A DNA stretch of 64,000 nucleotides from Chrysemys picta bellii (lineage: Eukaryota; Chordata; Testudines; Emydidae). Position 1 is the first letter of the stretch; each line of letters starts with the position of its first letter. The stretch is taken from NCBI RefSeq assembly GCF_011386835.1, contig NC_088799.1, forward strand, positions 73,675,302-73,739,301, given 5' to 3'. Both the position numbers and the translations under genes were made by a program. The notes under the pieces are model-generated. The model made no database searches. It was not told where the DNA came from and saw only the letters and a list, made by a program, of their open reading frames with translations. Below, piece after piece: positions 35,120-47,789 of this stretch.

Positions 35120-37591
35120 GACTTTCCTTACTGTTATTGTTGGCTTCTTGAGTGGACAAAGCCAACAGCCAACTCTTCAAATGGTACATCTGTGTTTTTT
35201 TATAGCTTAATAAAAGGGTTTCCTTTTGTCTCCTCTACACTCTAGCAAGGCATGACTTTGAAACAGGAAATCTGGCACCCAAGCCAAATGTTTGCAGTTT
35301 CTGAATATTTTCCAGTTTACAAGAATTTCTCATGGCTACAGCAAATATGATGAAAACACCAATCCTGCATTCCTTATTCTGGCAAAATTCCCATCCAAGT
35401 CAGTTCCCATCAAACGCTGAGCTGCATTGTGCCCTCTTGTGGTAAAAACCCATGCAAGGTGTCTTAGGACGAGTTCCCATTGTTTTCTCCAAATTCTTCA
35501 CTTGCAAGGGGAAGCATGCAGTTTCCCTATTGTAGGATGCACAGTGGTTCAACCACCAAAAATGCAGATGACCCCGGGAGCTGCATGAGGCTGTATGATT
35601 CTCCCAGAAGCCTGGGGTTTCTGCATTGACTCCAGGAACATCTGTCTCTCAGCTCTCCTCTAACATCATAGTTCAATAGTCTTCTTCCATGGCCCATTGC
35701 CCCAAGGACCCGTTGAAGAGGACTTTCTGAAGAGAGGCTACAGAAAAGGTGATACAGCCTTGGTCCACATTACCTTTTCAGTAGTGTTCCTGCTGGATTC
35801 TAGAGGGTTGCATATTTCCCACCCCATACTGCCCTTCCCACCATACAGAGCCCAGGCTCACTAGTGGGGGTACTAGTGCCACAGTAGAGGGTGCTTCTGC
35901 CCAGGAGGGGTCAGATACACACACAAAAGCTCCCCTTTGTGTATTCATCTAGAAGGATGTTTCTTTAGGTTAGGAGTCCTGTATATATCTTGGCTAGTTA
36001 GGGATGGGGAAAGAAATCCTGGAATGGAAAAGTTGAGAACCACTGGCCTGCATCATTAGAAATAAGATGTAATTCTGTAATTACCAATAGTTAATTATGT
36101 TGTGAATAGGCGTTTTTAAAGACCAAATCAAATATGAATTGAGAAGTGCTCAAAAAGGGAGGAGAAGGAAAGGAAAGTTAGCCTGAATTAGTGAAAGATT
36201 CTGAGTGATTGCCAAAAGAAGTTTGAAATAAGTTAATTTCACAAAGTCTTACAGGGACGAGAGTATGTTATTTAAAAAAGGAGATATATAGATGTCATGC
36301 ACTCCATTACATTTTCACAATAAGAGAATGTATGTGATTTAAAATATTGCAAGAGAAGTAGAATAACTCTCTAGATGTGTGCTTAGGAACTCCCTTGGCT
36401 TCACAAGTAGGATTTTGCTGTAATAAGTGATAATGCAAAATGCATTAGACTTTAGCAGCAGTCGTTCTAGACCACTTGCACAAAGCAAGTAATAGGATTT
36501 TCAAATTCTTTCATGTCCAAAAACAATGCTTAAAGTCCAAGATTTACTTGGTGGGCTTATTAAATGTTTGTAAAAATACTCCCTAAACCTTACTAGTGCT
36601 ATATCCCCAAGTGTCAGATATTTTCTCATACAGTAATCTTCATTAATTCACTTTAAACTGCATTAAGGATTACAGTATGACTCCAATAAATATATGTTTG
36701 GAGATTCTTTAAACTTTGTCACTTTATGCAAATGCTATAACTCCTCAGTAAAATGACCTAATCCTACAGGGTTGCGCATATCCTATACTTTTACTTGCCC
36801 ATCATGAGATAAAACAGGAGTATTTCAGAAAGCCAAATATATAGACTTTTTGAATGCCAGCAATTCTAATGAGAAGCTTTTTCAGTTAAAATATTATATG
36901 CTGCTGCTTTAAATTTCAAGCTGTCAACTTATTTTGCTTCCTCTCTTCAGCTGCTCCGGCTACCGATTCTTCTTCCTTTGATACTGGAAATTCCAAATTT
37001 ATTTCAGTGTGAGGTCCGCTAGCCTTAGCACTGCAGGATTGAGAACTTTAAAAAAAGCCTCCTAGATTATTTGACCTGCACAGGTCTGCCTTTCTGTCCT
37101 GAAAAATGATAGGTAAAGAAATTAGATAGAGGAGTTGTACAACAAAAAGTCCTATCTATGGAAGACTAGGTAAGTATGTTACTAGTACCATAAAGATGGC
37201 CATTGAGATGATTAAACTGATCAAAATATATTTTAAAAGTGCTGCCGGCTGATCTAATCTGAGCAGTATGTGCCATTTTAAAAATTTCCATTGTAATAAT
37301 TGCTTATATTAATTTATTGTTAATCATAAATGTTTTAAGTGGCTATCCTTAATCTCACTCCGGAGCTTTTTTTTTTTTTAGAATCACACTGCCATCTATT
37401 GGTATGTTTTATACTTATTTTTTTCCAGTCAGTGCAGTATTATATAACATTTATTTTTCTGCTGTAAACTGTGGCTAGCACAGCAGTAACCAAATGAAAG
37501 CATAGTTTGATTAAGGAAATAAAGGGTGTGATCCTGAGAGAGACTGCAAACCAACCATTTCTTCTGAAGTGAATGGGACTGACAGGTACTC
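35120..37591. other. No gene recognised
   Basis: Mixed AT-rich DNA. The phrase ttgagaaccactggcc near 36035-36050 resembles a hAT right end, but no partner is visible. Nothing else assigned. Confidence 0.35.
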
Positions 37592-37705
37592 AGTTAGGGT
37601 GACCAGACAGCAAGTATGAAAAATTGGGACAGAGTGTGGGGGGTAATAGGCATCTATATAAGAAAAATCCCCAAATATCTGTCCCTATAAAATCAGGACA
37701 TCATT
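37592..37705 (+). repeat. Truncated DNA-transposon-like repeat beginning TTAGGGTGACCAGACAGC
   Basis: The start and the following 'aaaattgggacag', 'ggtaataggcatctatataag' and 'ccctataaaatcaggacatc' segments match a short repeat I associate with turtle and crocodile genomes. The copy stops before the expected inverted end (which would read like TGGTCACCCTA). Confidence 0.5.
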
Positions 37706-38029
37706 TTGTATGTACATGGAGGGAGTGTTTGTCTCAGCAAACTGAGCTGCAGTGATCCCAGATCTAGTGGCTCCCCTGGGGGCTATGATTTGTTTCGTCA
37801 CATTGATTCCAGGTTACACTGCCTCACCCTTCTGGTTCCCGTGTAGCTGCCCTGGATTCTGAGGAAAAGGCTCTCCAGGATTACAGACGAGTTATACCAT
37901 TACAGAGAATAATAGAATGAAAACACATGCAAATTTGCTGAAATGTAAGTGAATCTCTATAGGAAGATTCCAGGAACCTTCACTGTGTGTTTCTCCGAAG
38001 TCTAAAATGTCTGTAGAGTCAATGTAAAG

Positions 38030-38495
38030 CAAAGGAAGCAGTTACAAGCATGGCTGATAACTGATTTTATTTAAAATATCACCAGTTTAAAACATCACTG
38101 TGTTTTAGTCTTTTGCTGTCCATTTTTTAAGTTCTCAACTGTTTTGACTTCATAAATTAGACCTATGCAACATCAACATATGTATCTGTGTCATATGAAG
38201 AGTTTTAGACCATTGTAATAGCAAATGTAACTCAATCAATCACCATCCTTACACCACAACTCATTTGCATACAACCATTCCATTGCCTGTATAAGTGAGA
38301 CTGCACAGATGGTGGCTTATTAGGCAACCTGACTTTGCTTGGGAGATCACAGAGAGCTGGGCAGTATGGAAATACCCTGGTGGGATGGAAGAGAGATGCG
38401 GGTCTTCACCAAGAGAGGTGATGGCTGAGCCTAGAGTGGGTGCCTTGGCTGGACCACAAGTAGAAATGTAGGTGCAGTTTCCCTGAACTGTGACA
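38030..38495 (-). mobile_element. LTR-like repeat, minus strand, partner of 20215
   Basis: Its 5' edge on the minus strand is the 22-base block 38495-38474, identical to 20215-20236 on the plus strand. The next 170 bases align loosely with that copy (shared GGCACCCACTCT). An 'agagctgggcagta' phrase is also shared with the LTR-like block near 15930. The far boundary near 38030 is a guess. Confidence 0.4.
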
Positions 38496-38879
38496 CTGAG
38501 TAATCAGGGGAATGAATGTGATTGAACTAAAAGTCCATTTAAAATCTGAGCTAAAGTTTATGACCTGTTCTTGCAATATTCTACTAATTGCATCCTCCTC
38601 CACACAACCATGTTCATGATTTTACATTACAGTCAAAATGTTCTTTTCTCTTCATGCCTGGCCTCAGAGGGAAAGAAGAAAAAAGTACTGCTACTATTTG
38701 CAATAATGTTTTAGGGTACATCTTCCCTTCTGGCGATATACCCATGCTAGCTCTAATACAAATAGAAATATAGCTGTGGCAGTGTGAGCAGCAGGGGAGG
38801 GGCTAGCCACCCCAAATACAATGCTGTCTGAGACCCTAAGTACGTAGTTGAGTGGCTAACCAATCCTGCCACTTGTATG

Positions 38880-39322
38880 GCTGCATCTACACTTCTAGTT
38901 TAAGCACACTAGCTAGCTTGATCAGAGCACAGGTATGTCTCCTCAGACTGGATATTACACCTTCCAGCTAAAGTGTAGACATACTGTTATGCTACATTTA
39001 CCCTTGGAGCGAGGGGTGTGATTCCCAGCTTGTGTAAACATACTTGTGATAACTCCCATTGAACTAGTGCACTAAAAATAGTAGTGTAGCTGCGGTAGCA
39101 CAGGCAGCAGCAAGCAGCAGCACACACGTTAGCCGCTGCAAGTAGACACCTGTCTGGCCCCATGGGTATGTGCCTGGGGAGTAGCCTGTGTTGCCACTCG
39201 ACACCGTCTGTGTGATCACAGCTACATCTCTGTTTTTATTGTGCTCACTCAATGAAGACTAGTATGAGCATGTCTATCTGAGCTGAGAGTCGCATCCCCA
39301 GCTCCAGGTGAAGATGTAGCCT
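38880..39322. mobile_element. Old Harbinger-like MITE cluster
   Basis: Outer tips read GGCTGCATCTACAC and (inverse) GGCTACATCTTCAC. An inner pair around 38932 and 38968-38978 (aagtgtagacatac) suggests a nested or rearranged copy. No certain target duplication. Confidence 0.4.
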
Positions 39323-42300
39323 TAAAGGTCAGTGTAGTGTGGTGTTGTTACTACTTTCAAAACTTACAGTTTACACAGTGTGCTCACTCTCTTTTAATTC
39401 CTGTCTCACTCAGATATTATTTCTTCTTGGCTAGTTTCTTAAATAATGGTCAGAAAATCAGAATGAGATTACAAAATAATCAAAGTATTGAATGATTGTA
39501 TTTCAACTGCACAGATTGTTTTCGTGATAGTTACACTGGAAGAGAGACTCTTTATGGGTCTGCCATCTTTATTCAACTTCAAATGTGAACCAGCTGTAAA
39601 TTTATTAGGTCTTTTCCTCTATACAATGCAGTAGTGCTGAACTTCTTATTTAACTGTTATGAAGTCTTTTCTGCTACACTCAGAAATACTATTAATAGTT
39701 GTTTCCATTATTCCCAGTTTCCTCATTCATTCACTTCAAGGCTTAACTCCGTCATTGAAGCAAATCTTTGTAGCAAAATCCTTAGTTTCATTTCTACCAT
39801 CGTAAAAGACTTACAATATGAACAGAAATCATATTTTTAATGAATGATCCTTATTCAGGTATACTTCATAAATGTATCCCCTCATCACTATGTGGAAGTG
39901 TAGCAGCACTTTAAAATATTTTTTACGTACCTGCCTTTGCTCTGAAAGATCTGCCCTGTCATTCCCGGTTTTTGAGCTTACATTTATATCATTTACATTT
40001 TTCCATATTTTCCAATGTGTAGTTTACATTTCCATTTGGATACTCCAAGTTAATAGACTTTAGAATTGTGATCAGTGAAAGATCAAAGGTTCCTTTATTT
40101 TTTTCTGTAATTCCTGATAGTTTCCTTGCTACAAAGAAGAGCACTGAAACTCTCAGGAGGGGATTTGGTTTTGATGCTGCTGTAAGCAGGAAACTATTTC
40201 CATTACAGGTCTTTGGGAAGAGGAGTGGAAAGGCTATGTCTATCTGTTCAAATGGCTGAGTCTTTTGTAAATGCAGTATTGTCAATCTTAGTGTACAAAA
40301 ATCAGGAGTCAGGCACCCCAAAATCAAGAACTTGGTTTAAAAATTATGCCTTTTAAAAATTTTCATATTTATGAGTTCTTATTTGCTTTCTGATTCTTGA
40401 GCCTTTAGCTTTCATTGTTGACAAGCTTCTCTCAACAACCATGGGGACTTAAAATTTACTTAAATTAAAACTGAGATTCTCATATAATCACTTGACTCCA
40501 GGAGATGGATCTTTAAGTAAAACAACAAAGATGGTGAGACTTGTGATATAGTGAGACTTGTGCTTCAATGCATAGGACATTCCTGCAGCTCTTGAGGCAT
40601 CCAGAGGCAGGAAAATCTATGGTTTTTGCCTATTCCATGCAGCTGGCAAACCCACCCCCTGACAGGATTAGCCCATGGAAATTATAGAAATTAAAACTCC
40701 TAGGCTGCAGGGCATGACTGTCTTCTGCTCTATAATTGTTCTGCAATTAGGAGAGATGCTCTGTCGGAGATTGTGTATTACTATACTATATTACTGTACT
40801 ATTTTTAAGGGGAAATACACATCATGCAGTAGGTTTGTTACCTGCCAAGAAATAATTGCAGTAATCCTCCAAGTGCCAATATAACTGTTTTGTGTGATAC
40901 CACTCTCATGTAACTTACTTGCTGTTGTGCAGTATGCAACTGCTGAATCTTAATATGGAAGTTCATGCATAGCTGTTTGTTTCCATTCCTTTCTCATTTA
41001 TATCATCATTAATGCTGATTTATTTCATTTTTCATTTGTTTGAGTTGTTTCTACAAAACTCAACACAAATTTTCACTTACTAGCCTCTTTTGCTGAATGA
41101 AGTTTGTTTAATTTCATGAGAAGATATCTGCTTCAGCAGGTTAATGTATAAATCTCAGAAATAGTTTAACATGAACATTTTAATGTGTTGAGACTACAGT
41201 ATGAAAAAACAGATTTGCTGTAAGGTTATATAATTTTATACCCTAACAGTGTGTGTTTGTTCGATCCTGCTACTATAAGCAGTTTAAAATAAATGGATCT
41301 GTGAGCATGGCTGGCTATTATAATTCAGCCTGACTTGCAGTAGGAATTTCATTTTGCCATCTAACAATTGATTTCTGTCACCTGTCCAAAGTTTCTGTTA
41401 TGAAGGAAAAATCCTTTTTTGCACATAACTTTTGCCCATAAGTGCTATAGGCCCTGATTCAACAAGTCTCTTAACCGTTTGCTATGTTTGGTTGAAGTTT
41501 GGTGTGGCAAATAACCCTCCCACCAGTCAAAAAGGAGTTAAAGAATATCTTTGGTCACAATCAGCCCCAACCCTGGTGGGGCACCTGTGTGTCTTGTCAG
41601 GCCTGGGGGCAGGCCCTTAAAAGAAAGGGGCCAGGTGAGGGTTATTCTGAAATGAGCTAGAGTTCCCAGACCAGCAAAGGCAGTGGGCTCATTGATGAAA
41701 AACAGCTTGAGAGTAAGGCCAGTCCATCTTCTTTCCTCAAAGAAGATGGGCTGGTTTATTTCTTTTGTTATGATCCCCAAGATTAACTCACAGGCTTTAG
41801 CCACACAAGAGGGTGGGAACTGAGATTTCCTGCAAGACTGCTTCCCCTCCTTTGTGTGAAGAAGGGGACCCAGCCCGGTCCTGGACCTATTTTATATCCC
41901 CCTGGAAGGGGGTGGACTTGCTTAGAGGAACAGCCAGGAGGCTAAACTACAGGACCAGGCCAAAGGGAATGACATATGAGGTAAGCGAGGGGCCTGCCTT
42001 CACCCCAAAGGGGTGATCTTGAGACCTAATGTAAATAGGATTAAACTCTGCCTTAAAGTGAAGCATGTAAAACATGTGCTTAAGTATCTTTCTTAGCCAT
42101 AGCTAGTAATGCACTAATTTATTTTTTGAAGAGCAGGAAACAATTTGTGGAAAATATGGGTTTGGGTTTTTTTAAATACTCAACTGAACGTTCTTGTTGC
42201 TCAGTCAGGGTATGCTACATACACAATCTTCTGCCCTCAGTGAATCTGTATTAACAGCACTGACTAGATGTGTTTGGTTCAAGCTGGAAACATAAGTAAA
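39323..42300. other. No gene recognised
   Basis: AT-rich DNA to about 41450. From 41540 to 42015 it is GC-richer, contains the phrase cttcaccccaaaggggtga and resembles part of an old LTR, but no ends are visible. No protein recognised. Confidence 0.35.
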
Positions 42301-42304
42301 GAGG

Positions 42305-43340
42305 GGTTGTGACTGGGCTCCTAGTGGGGAGCCAGCTGTAGTCACTCAATTAGGGTGAACTGCAAAGAATGGGGCAGACGTTCTCCATAAGCTGGTGGAT
42401 ATTCCAGTACTTAGATTCACCAAACCAGCATAAAACAGCTTCTTTATTACCTTACTGGTTACTCAGAAGTCCAAACAACACAGTTCCCTTAAAGCCTCAG
42501 GCCTCCATCCAGGTACCCATGTCAAATATGATAAAAATTTATGTAAGTCGTATTTCATCATATAAAAGAAAAGGTTCTACCAATCCCAAAGGATCGGACA
42601 CATTACCTCCCAGGTTAATACATGTTTCAGATCTTATCCAAATACATGCTACAGCCTATTCTTATTAACTAAACTAAAATGTATTAAAAAAAAACAAAAA
42701 ACAAGAGAGAGTATGGTTAAAAGATCAATGTACATACAGACATGAGCTCAATTCATTGAGGTTCAGATTCATAGCAGAGATGGTAAGCTTTGTAATTGAA
42801 AATTCAGACTTCAGTTCATAGGTTATAGTCCAATACCCAAATCTCATATTCAGGGCGTACCTGCATAACTGGGACCTTAGTCTTGTGACTCCAATGTCCC
42901 CTGATGAAGTCTAAGCAGATCTGAGATGACAGAATCAGGACCCAAGGATCTCTTATACAATTTCATGTTTTTTGACAAGTTGGAATTCCTCAGGGACCAA
43001 AAGCTAATTAGAATGACTTTGAAGGAGGTCCATCACCTGTACTTAGCTTGCTATACAAATTAACACAAGGCCATTTGCTTGTTCCTCCACCATTCACAGT
43101 ACACTTCAAAGAGAGATGAATACTGAGATATCCCGCGTTTATAATTCATTTACATGATAGGATGTTCTTTTGACCTCTGAATTTTCAGAATACAGCATAG
43201 TCAGGGACTGTTGATTGCATATTGTCCATCCTACTCATACATATGTAAACACACAAACATCATCTCCCCACATGTCTTCTGTGGGTTAATTATTTTGCAG
43301 GATGTTTAACCCTTTCTAGCTATCAGTCTCAGGGGTGTTT
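42305..43340. repeat. Probable dispersed repeat, class unknown
   Basis: The text from 'gtgactgggctcctag' to 'tagctatcagtctcagg' has the look of turtle LTR or other dispersed repeat sequence (polypurine/A-rich run at 42684-42715, TATA-like runs), but neither ends nor coding motifs support a class. Confidence 0.25.
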
Positions 43341-43856
43341 TAAAAAATGACCTTCTGTCTTAGGTAAAGTGCTGTTACTTAAAAGGATCACAAATGCCAA
43401 GAGAGAGAGATGCCAGTGAGAAAAACAAGATACCAGCTGCTATTTTGGATTAATTCCTGTAAATCTTCACAGCCATTTCCAGGATATTATTACTTGTAGC
43501 TTAATGTTTTATTTTTTCCTAGGAAGTTTGCATTTTTCGTTGCAGAGATAATACAGAAATAAAAACAGTTTGGAGATGTTCAATAAATAGGTTTAAAAAA
43601 AAAAAAACTTTTCCTTGTTGATGGGTTTGTGTTCAGTTGTATGACACGGGAAATACACATTAAATCTTTGATAACCCTAATTACTCTTGTTATACATATA
43701 TATGCAGTCCTTTTTTGACTCTTGCTGAGTTTTGGCCTCAACAACATTCTGTGGCAACAAGTACCACAGTTTAATTATACATTTCATGAAAATGTCCCCC
43801 TCCCCCGCCAAAAAACCAACCAAACAAACAAACAAAAAAAACCCTGCAGCAGAGAG

Positions 43857-44090
43857 TCTCAGACCCTGGGTCCCTGACTCAGGCTGGCAGGGATCTCACA
43901 GTGTGAGGCTAAAAATAACTCTGTAGATGTTTCCACTCTGAAACCAGGCAATGGAGGTGAGCAGTGCCCAGCCTGCACCCAAGCAGGAATCTCTACGCTG
44001 CTATTTTTAGCCTCACAGTGTGAGCCGGAGTCAGTTGACCTGGACACTGAGTCATGCTGCAGGGGGTGTTCCCCCCACCCCCCATTAAGC
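43857..44090. repeat. Hairpin-bearing MITE-like repeat
   Basis: A perfect 23-bp inverted repeat, 43895-43917 with 44002-44024 (GGCTAAAAATA ... TATTTTTAGCC), separated by 84 bases, with partial pairing outside it (gactcaggc / cggagtcag). It resembles turtle Harbinger-type MITEs built around TATTTTTAGC. Outer tips were not identified. Confidence 0.5.
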
Positions 44091-44285
44091 AACATGATTA
44101 AAATCTGTCACTTGTGGTTTGTTCTCTCATCCTTTCCCCAGGGGAGAAGAGCATGCAGTGGAGCATGTTGTTTTTGCATGTTCGTTAGAGAAGGCAAGAT
44201 CAAAGAAATGAAACTCACAATCGTACTTGGAGAAGAAGGTGGCGAAGTTTGAAGGTCCTTACTTTCTGGAGCTGGGGGTGTTTAT

Positions 44286-45388
44286 CTAGGGTTACCATAT
44301 TTCAACAAGCAAAAAAGAGGACGGGAGGAGCCCCGCCCCTGCCCCTCCCACTTCCCGCCCCCCCAGAACCCCCAACCCTCCCCCCGTTCCTTGTCCCCTG
44401 ACTACCCCCTCCTGGGACCCCTGCCCCTAACTGCCCCCCGGGACTCCACTCCCTATCTAAGCCTCCTTGCCTCTTGTCCCCTGACTGCCCCAACCCTTAT
44501 CCACACCCCCACCCCCAGACAGACCCCTGGGACTCCCACGCCCCATCCAACCACTCCCCACCCCCTGACAGCCCCCCCCCCCCAGAACTCCCAACCCATC
44601 TAAACCCCTCTGCTCCCTGTCCCCTGACTGCTCCGATCCCTCTCCACACTCCTGCCCCCTGACAGCCCCCCCAGAACTCCCAACCCATCTAAACCCCTCT
44701 GCTCCCTGTCCCCTGACTGCTCCGATCCCTCTCCCCACTCCTGCCCCCTGACAGCTCCCCCCCAGAACTCCCAGCCCCCTACCCCCCGCTCCTTGTCCCC
44801 TGACTGCCCCCTCCTGGGACCCCTGCTCCTAACTGCCCTCCAGAACCCCACCCCCTACCTAAGACTCCCTGTTCCTTGTCCCCTAACTGCCCCTTCCTAA
44901 GACCCCCCCCAACTGCCCCCCAGGACCCTGGACCCTACCCCCTACCTGTACCCTGACTGCCCAAAACTTTCTCCACTCCCCTCCAAAAGCCCCCCCCCCG
45001 TTTCTTGACTGCCCCCTCCAGAACCTCCCTGTCCCTTCTCCTGCCCCCCCTTACCCTGCTGCTCAGAACAGGGTGTTGGGCTCTGTGCCAGCCGGACACA
45101 TGGCTGAGCTCCCCTGCAAAACACAAAACCCGGTCCCTGGCCCTGCACAGGGTTGCCGGAGCGGGCTGCAGGAGGAGGAGCTGCCGGCCGGCTCAGAATG
45201 CAGGGGGGGGGGGGGTGGGAGGAGGAAGCTGCTCCGGAGTCCAGCCCGGGACTTTCCTGCAGCCCTCCCAGCCGGGGGAGGGGGAAATCCCGGACATTGT
45301 GAGTGCTTTACAAATTCCCCCCGGACGCTATTTTTAGCACACAAAAGGAGGACATGTCCGGGTAAATCCGGACGAATGGTAACCCTAG
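44286..45388. mobile_element. Non-autonomous element with CTAGGGTTACCAT ends
   Basis: Perfect inverted tips except the last base: CTAGGGTTACCAT at 44286-44298 and ATGGTAACCCTAG at 45376-45388, flanked by TTTAT on both sides (44281-44285, 45389-45393). The interior is extremely C-rich on this strand (44320-45060) and then GC-rich with a run of 13 G near 45205. Many overlapping frames arise from the composition and no protein is recognised. The superfamily is uncertain: a 5-bp duplication is not the hAT or Harbinger norm. Confidence 0.65.
44584..44850 (+). repeat. C-rich minisatellite, unit about 90 bp
   Basis: AGAACTCCCA recurs at 44584, 44673 and 44764. Each unit has a CCCCTGACTGCTCCGAT-like middle. 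Looser relatives extend to about 44900. The complementary strand has many runs of four or more G. Confidence 0.75.
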
Positions 45389-45539
45389 TTTATCACACAC
45401 GCTGACTCCTGAGAAAGATCTGTCTCCCATTCATGTCCTCTTCTCCCATGCTTGGAGCTTTGTGTGCCCTAGGGTCTCCCATTCTCCCAACCCATGTAAG
45501 GGGTTCTGTGCACCCCCAATTCCTTCCTGTAGACATGCC

Positions 45540-46480
45540 CTTCATTGCTTGCGGTACAGATTCGCTGGAGACCACTCTTTCAAACACCAGTGCCCTTTTA
45601 TTTCCCTGTATTTTCCCACCACCACATATATACAGCTTTTTACAGTTAACTATCAGTCAGGTAGCCCCTTAGGGAACAGCTTGCTCTTACAGCTAGTTGG
45701 GAGCAACAGGCCCTCACTTTCCTGTTCCTCCCCTCCTACTTCCTTCATGCTAGCTTTATAGGCCTTCCCCCATCAAGCTCACAGGTGTCTCTCCTTTAGG
45801 GCTTTAATCAGCCACAGCCTGTCAGCTCCAATCTCTTCCCCTTCCTGGGAGCTGAGCTAGCAGGCTCTGCACTAACAGGGGCTGAGTCGGTGACTTTTTG
45901 GCCAGCATCCTGTTACACTTCCCTATCCTTCTTGTGCCTTATTTCTCCCTCTCCCTCACATGACGGGGCTATGTGTGTGTCCCCATGTTCACCTCCTCCA
46001 TGCCAGGGCTTTTTTGTGTTGTGACAGGGTGTGGCCGTCCACTCCTGTCTTCCTGCACAAATGGCTCTGACACTTCCGGTTTGTAACCACCACTATGTGC
46101 TTTATTTTTTGTTGTATCAGCCACCACCCTTTTACAGGCCTGTGCAGCAATTCTGTTCAGTGACATAGAAATATCATCCCCTTTTGTCAGACAGGAGAGA
46201 GGGAAGAGATCCCGCCATACAGAGATCTGACTTGGCCTTGGCCCCAGCCAGCCTATCTCCTCTCACCCATTACACTTCCTTCCTGTGCTCCTTTTCTTCT
46301 CCTGGTGTTAATGATGTAATTGGCTTATTAGCACTCACCAGCCCAAGCTGATATAGTAATTAGCCACTCCTTCCCTCAATCAGGCCCACTTTGGGGGAAC
46401 TAATTGGATTTACAGTGACCAGAGTGCTGGTCACATCTCCTTACCTCCTCCCCGCACACAAGAGCTGCCCGCCCCCCCCC
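45540..46480 (-). mobile_element. LTR-like composite, probably minus strand
   Basis: On the minus strand the block has a TATAAAGC box-like run (rc of 45754-45762) and text typical of turtle LTRs; near 45915 and 46270 'tgttacacttccct' and 'attacacttccttcc' look like two related edges. Boundaries and class (Gypsy or retrovirus-derived) are not resolved. Bases 46481-47396 hold nothing clear; 46672-46800 may be a worn hAT MITE. Confidence 0.3.
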
Positions 46481-47399
46481 CCCCCCACCCGCCAAGAACT
46501 CTGTGAGCACATCCATTCCCCCTTCCTCCCTTCACAATATCTCCACCATTTTTATATATTTTCTTTCTGTCTGGGAGAGAAGTCATTCAGGGTTTCAACA
46601 TGCTAAACTCTTTTAGGATGATGAGCAAAGAGGAGATGGTGGACATTAACTGGCTCTTATAGAGCACTGATTTTTTTTTTTTTAACCCAGAGGTTTGAGG
46701 ACCTCTGGGGTTTCATAGACTATGCCTAAGATTTCCAAAGGGGACTGCACCGCCATTCAAAAATGTCCACAAATGAAAAGAAGATTGAAACCCACTTTTA
46801 TAGAGAAATACAGTGCTGGTTCAAGCTGCTGGGTCTGCTAACAAGGTGCCAGGATCTTCATGTGCCCTCCATTTCCTGCTTCTCTGCTGATGGTCATCAA
46901 AACTGTTAGGGTTCTTCTCTTCTATGCTGGAACTAGCTTGAAGTAGTTATAACAACCAAATACATGGTTTCCGCTTTCAACACACCTACTATAAAAATTG
47001 TTCCAGTGCCCCCGGCTTAAAGTAGTCCCTGAAAACTCGGAATTGATCAGATGCAGCATTCAAAAGTTAACATGTTTGTCTTCAGGCAGGCTACCTCCCA
47101 AGCACCGCCTCGTGGCTGGGGAGGCTCCGCAGTGCTCTGTCTCTGTGCTCAGGGCCCTTTAAGCATTCCACAAACATATTCTTCCTAAGTTCAGCAGAGT
47201 TATTAACATAAAAATTCTCAAGCCCCTGCTGCCAGTCTTCTCACTGTGATTTCCCAGGCCTTCCCTGTCTAGAATCTTTTTTTCCCTGAAAACTCAGGAT
47301 TCCCTGCTGGAGTCTACTCATGCCCAGCAGACTCTGTAGTCTCTCTGTCTCCTTCTTTGAAGCTTCCTGCTGCTCTTTTTACTCAGGTATGTCTACGTA

Positions 47400-47676
47400 G
47401 GGCTTGTCTTCACTACGGGAGATTGCAGCAGCATCAATCAATTTAGCAAGTCTAGTGAGTACCCTCTAAATAGACAGCAGAGCGCTCTTTGGTTGACCCT
47501 GGTCCCGGTCTCCGAGAAGAATAATAGAAGTTCACTGGAGAGCATCTCCCGTTGACGCAGTGCAGTGAAGACACCGGGGTAAGTCGACCTAAAGCTACGT
47601 AGACTCCAACTACATTATTCATGTAGCTGGAGTAGCATAATTTACGTTGATTTACCCCCTTAATGAAGACAAGCCC
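47400..47676. mobile_element. Harbinger-type MITE, 277 bp
   Basis: Tips GGGCTTGTCTTCACTA and (inverse) GGGCTTGTCTTCATTA. The flank GTA on the left against TTA on the right gives a two-of-three duplication. Internal half-palindromes GCTACGTAGACTCCAACTA / ATGTAGCTGGAGTAGC are visible at 47594-47636. Non-coding. Confidence 0.7.
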
Positions 47677-47789
47677 TTAGTAACTGGCATCTCAGGCCCG
47701 CAACCTCTATCCATGAAGGGGCAAGCCACCCTGTTAGTGTGACATACAAAGTAATGCCATCTAGTTGAACGTAGAGGTTTGTTTCTCTT

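Noticed and set aside
34834..35151. 105-codon open frame
   Set aside because: It crosses three hairpins of a Harbinger MITE; stems read in both directions create the open frame.
44391..45405. Proline- and glycine-rich open frames on both strands
   Set aside because: They come from the C-rich minisatellite; low complexity and no start context or domain.
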